Part shown: positions 7,801-8,396 of the stretch, piece after piece | Numbering within the stretch: position 1 is the first letter of the stretch | Layout: every line of letters begins with the position of its first letter | Assembly: GCA_019412865.1 (NCBI GenBank) | Contig: DXOJ01000505.1 | Span: 1-8,396 of the forward strand | Reading direction: 5' to 3' | DNA from: Bacteroides sp. | GTDB lineage: Bacteria > Bacteroidota > Bacteroidia > Bacteroidales > Bacteroidaceae | DNA: 8,396 bases | The notes under the pieces: model-generated | The model's input: the letters and a program-made list of their open reading frames with translations, nothing else | Database searches by the model: none | What the model was told of the DNA's origin: nothing | Position numbers and translations under genes: made by a program

Positions 7801-8354
7801 ACTCTCGAAGATTTCTGCAAGTCGGAGACTTTAATTTCTTTCTTCTCAAACCCAATATAGGACACAACGACTAGGGCATTGGCCGGAACCGAGGATAATG
7901 TAAATTCACCATCCAAATTCGTGATCGTTCCCATAGACTGTCCTATCACCTGTACACTGGCACCGATTACCGGGTCACCGTTCACATCGACCACTTTCCC
8001 CGTAACCCGATGTAAAGGCTGCGATGGGACGGCAGTAGTATTACGTTCTGTTTTCTTTGTGATGATAATCATCCGGTTTTGTAGTTTATACTCTACATCC
8101 TTATCCAAAACAGTAGCAAGCACATTATTAACAGTTGCCTGCTGAAAGGAAGCCGTTATCTTCTTGTTTTCATTAACCTCGTCCGTTTTATAGATAATGG
8201 AGTACTTCGTCTGCCGCTCAACTTCTTTCAATACCGCCTTCAGCGGCTCATTTTTAAAGACCTTTGTAACTGTCTGCGCCCGTAGTGACTGGACGCCCAA
8301 ACACAACAGAATCAGGAGAAACAGTCTAAAAAATGAGTTTCTTCGGTCATTCAT
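4833..8354 (-). CDS. SusC/RagA-family TonB-dependent transporter with N-terminal STN domain
   Basis: This 1173-residue outer-membrane transporter imports a substrate captured with its SusD partner, powered by TonB-ExbBD. Domains in order: a signal peptide with likely cleavage after A26 (LRA/QT); an STN domain (about 29-101) of the kind that contacts an anti-sigma factor; a carboxypeptidase-regulatory-like beta domain (about 115-188, RVTGKVVDVNGDPVIGASV); a TonB-box-like EEVVVVGYGTQ (195-205); a plug (about 208-318) with NIRGVNSI, VLIDGIEGD and the signature LKDASSAAIYGARASYGVIL; and a beta-barrel to the C-terminal Phe (SFGVNVTF), the usual barrel-insertion end. The region GDMKFVDLDGDHTI is typical of SusC barrels. 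The length is on the long side, explained by the STN domain. This is the first gene of the operon as seen. The STN domain suggests induction through an ECF sigma/anti-sigma pair, but none is in view. The substrate is unknown. Confidence 0.97.
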   Translation of the reverse strand: MNDRRNSFFRLFLLILLCLGVQSLRAQTVTKVFKNEPLKAVLKEVERQTKYSIIYKTDEVNENKKITASFQQATVNNVLATVLDKDVEYKLQNRMIIITKKTERNTTAVPSQPLHRVTGKVVDVNGDPVIGASVQVIGQSMGTITNLDGEFTLSSVPANALVVVSYIGFEKKEIKVSDLQKSSRVILREDTATLEEVVVVGYGTQKKINLTGAVAVVDSKAMEDRPVPRASQMLQGTVPNMNVTFGSGYPGASATINIRGVNSISGNASPLVLIDGIEGDIDRLNPNDIASISVLKDASSAAIYGARASYGVILVTTKEGSARKTTVSYDGRYSWSNQTTSTDFETRGYYSAGINDLFYTNYNGKPYTNYTEEDYRQLWLRRNDKTENPERPWVVTDQRDGRDTYVYYGNFDWYNYLYRKNRPMWEHNISVSGGNEKLNYYLSGNTVDQTGIFRQNPDKYKVYNFRSKISAKITPRLTISNNTKYHYNSYSYPGLSGINNNFNTAVNHALASFVPINPDGSAVYLTSLSNSAILDGMGAILAYGKHKNEDQRYEFSTTFEASFNVMKNLNVRANYSYLHYNYQTMNRTVNVPYSKYPGEISYLTTGSGVNQLKETQTNHWYQAFNVYGDYMLDIADHQIKIMAGYNYETKRLKDIKVSRQGLLSDDLNDLNLAVGDAMTMSGGQNEYALLGAFYRLNYSYKGGRYLFETSGRYDGSSRFRSRHRFGFFPSASVGWRISEEPFFGNLKKNIDNVKLRLSYGSLGNQQVGYYDYIQTINTNGTMNYIFGDQKKGSYASVSDPNSADLTWETVSTWNIGLDLGFLNNRLNLTADAYVRDTKGMQTSGKKLPGAYGANEPKQNAANLRTKGWELMLTWNDAFKLANKPFRYNLSVGLADNTSKITKFDNPSKILSDYYVGQKLGDIWGYVVDGLFRTDEEAANYNVDQTAVNFVINTAQVNPGLHAGDMKFVDLDGDHTISSGSNTADDPGDRKIIGNSLPRYTYSIQGGFDWYGFDFSIYLQGVGHQDWYPGTNSVFFWGPYARPYSSFIPRDFLSQVWSPENPDAYFPRPIGYLALGNNRSLGVVNDRYLQNLAYCRVKNITVGYTIPAVWTKKVKIERLHIYFSGENLFTFSPLKSDYIDPEQASAENSIQSANGNAKLYPWSKTYSFGVNVTF

Positions 8355-8396
8355 AATTTTATCAATTAAGTTGTTACAATTTAAAGTGATTTATAT
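8355..8396 (-). promoter_or_regulatory. Partial upstream leader of the SusC gene
   Basis: Only 42 nt upstream of the SusC start are present. They are very AT-rich, with no TAnnTTTG box and no Shine-Dalgarno sequence. The operon promoter, or an upstream regulator gene, must lie beyond the right edge. Confidence 0.3.

Overview
The window looks like chromosome from a gut-type Bacteroides (Bacteroidota). The evidence is a SusC/SusD-family outer-membrane pair, lipoproteins with an acidic stretch right after the lipid-anchored cysteine, AT-rich leaders without clear Shine-Dalgarno sequences, and a TAnnTTTG-type promoter element. Species cannot be assigned from the sequence alone. All four genes lie on the minus strand, so transcription runs from high to low coordinates.

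Layout in transcription order: (1) 8354-4833, a SusC-like TonB-dependent transporter with an N-terminal STN signalling domain; (2) 4813-3056, its SusD-like surface lipoprotein partner; (3) 3031-1472, a 519-residue lipoprotein built from two tandem endonuclease/exonuclease/phosphatase (EEP, DNase I-like) domains. The gaps between them are 19 and 24 nt, so they almost certainly form one operon. A hairpin 15 nt after the third stop codon may end it. After a 256-nt intergenic region comes (4) the N-terminal 405 codons of a DNA topoisomerase III gene (start at 1215), which runs off the left edge and has a candidate promoter of its own.

The three-gene operon reads as a small nutrient-uptake system. 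The SusD lipoprotein lids the SusC channel, and the EEP lipoprotein sits where SusE/F-type surface binding proteins are usually encoded. No glycoside hydrolase, polysaccharide lyase or sulfatase is present in the window. A phosphoester-containing substrate (nucleic acid, phospholipid head group, phosphorylated glycan or similar) is therefore a reasonable inference, not a demonstrated one.

The most notable observation is that the EEP protein is an internal duplication with a period of about 240 residues. The first copy keeps the full DNase I-type catalytic set. The second has lost at least five of those eight positions, so it looks like a pseudoenzyme fused to an active enzyme. The STN domain of the SusC protein also predicts an anti-sigma/ECF sigma pair just beyond the right edge.
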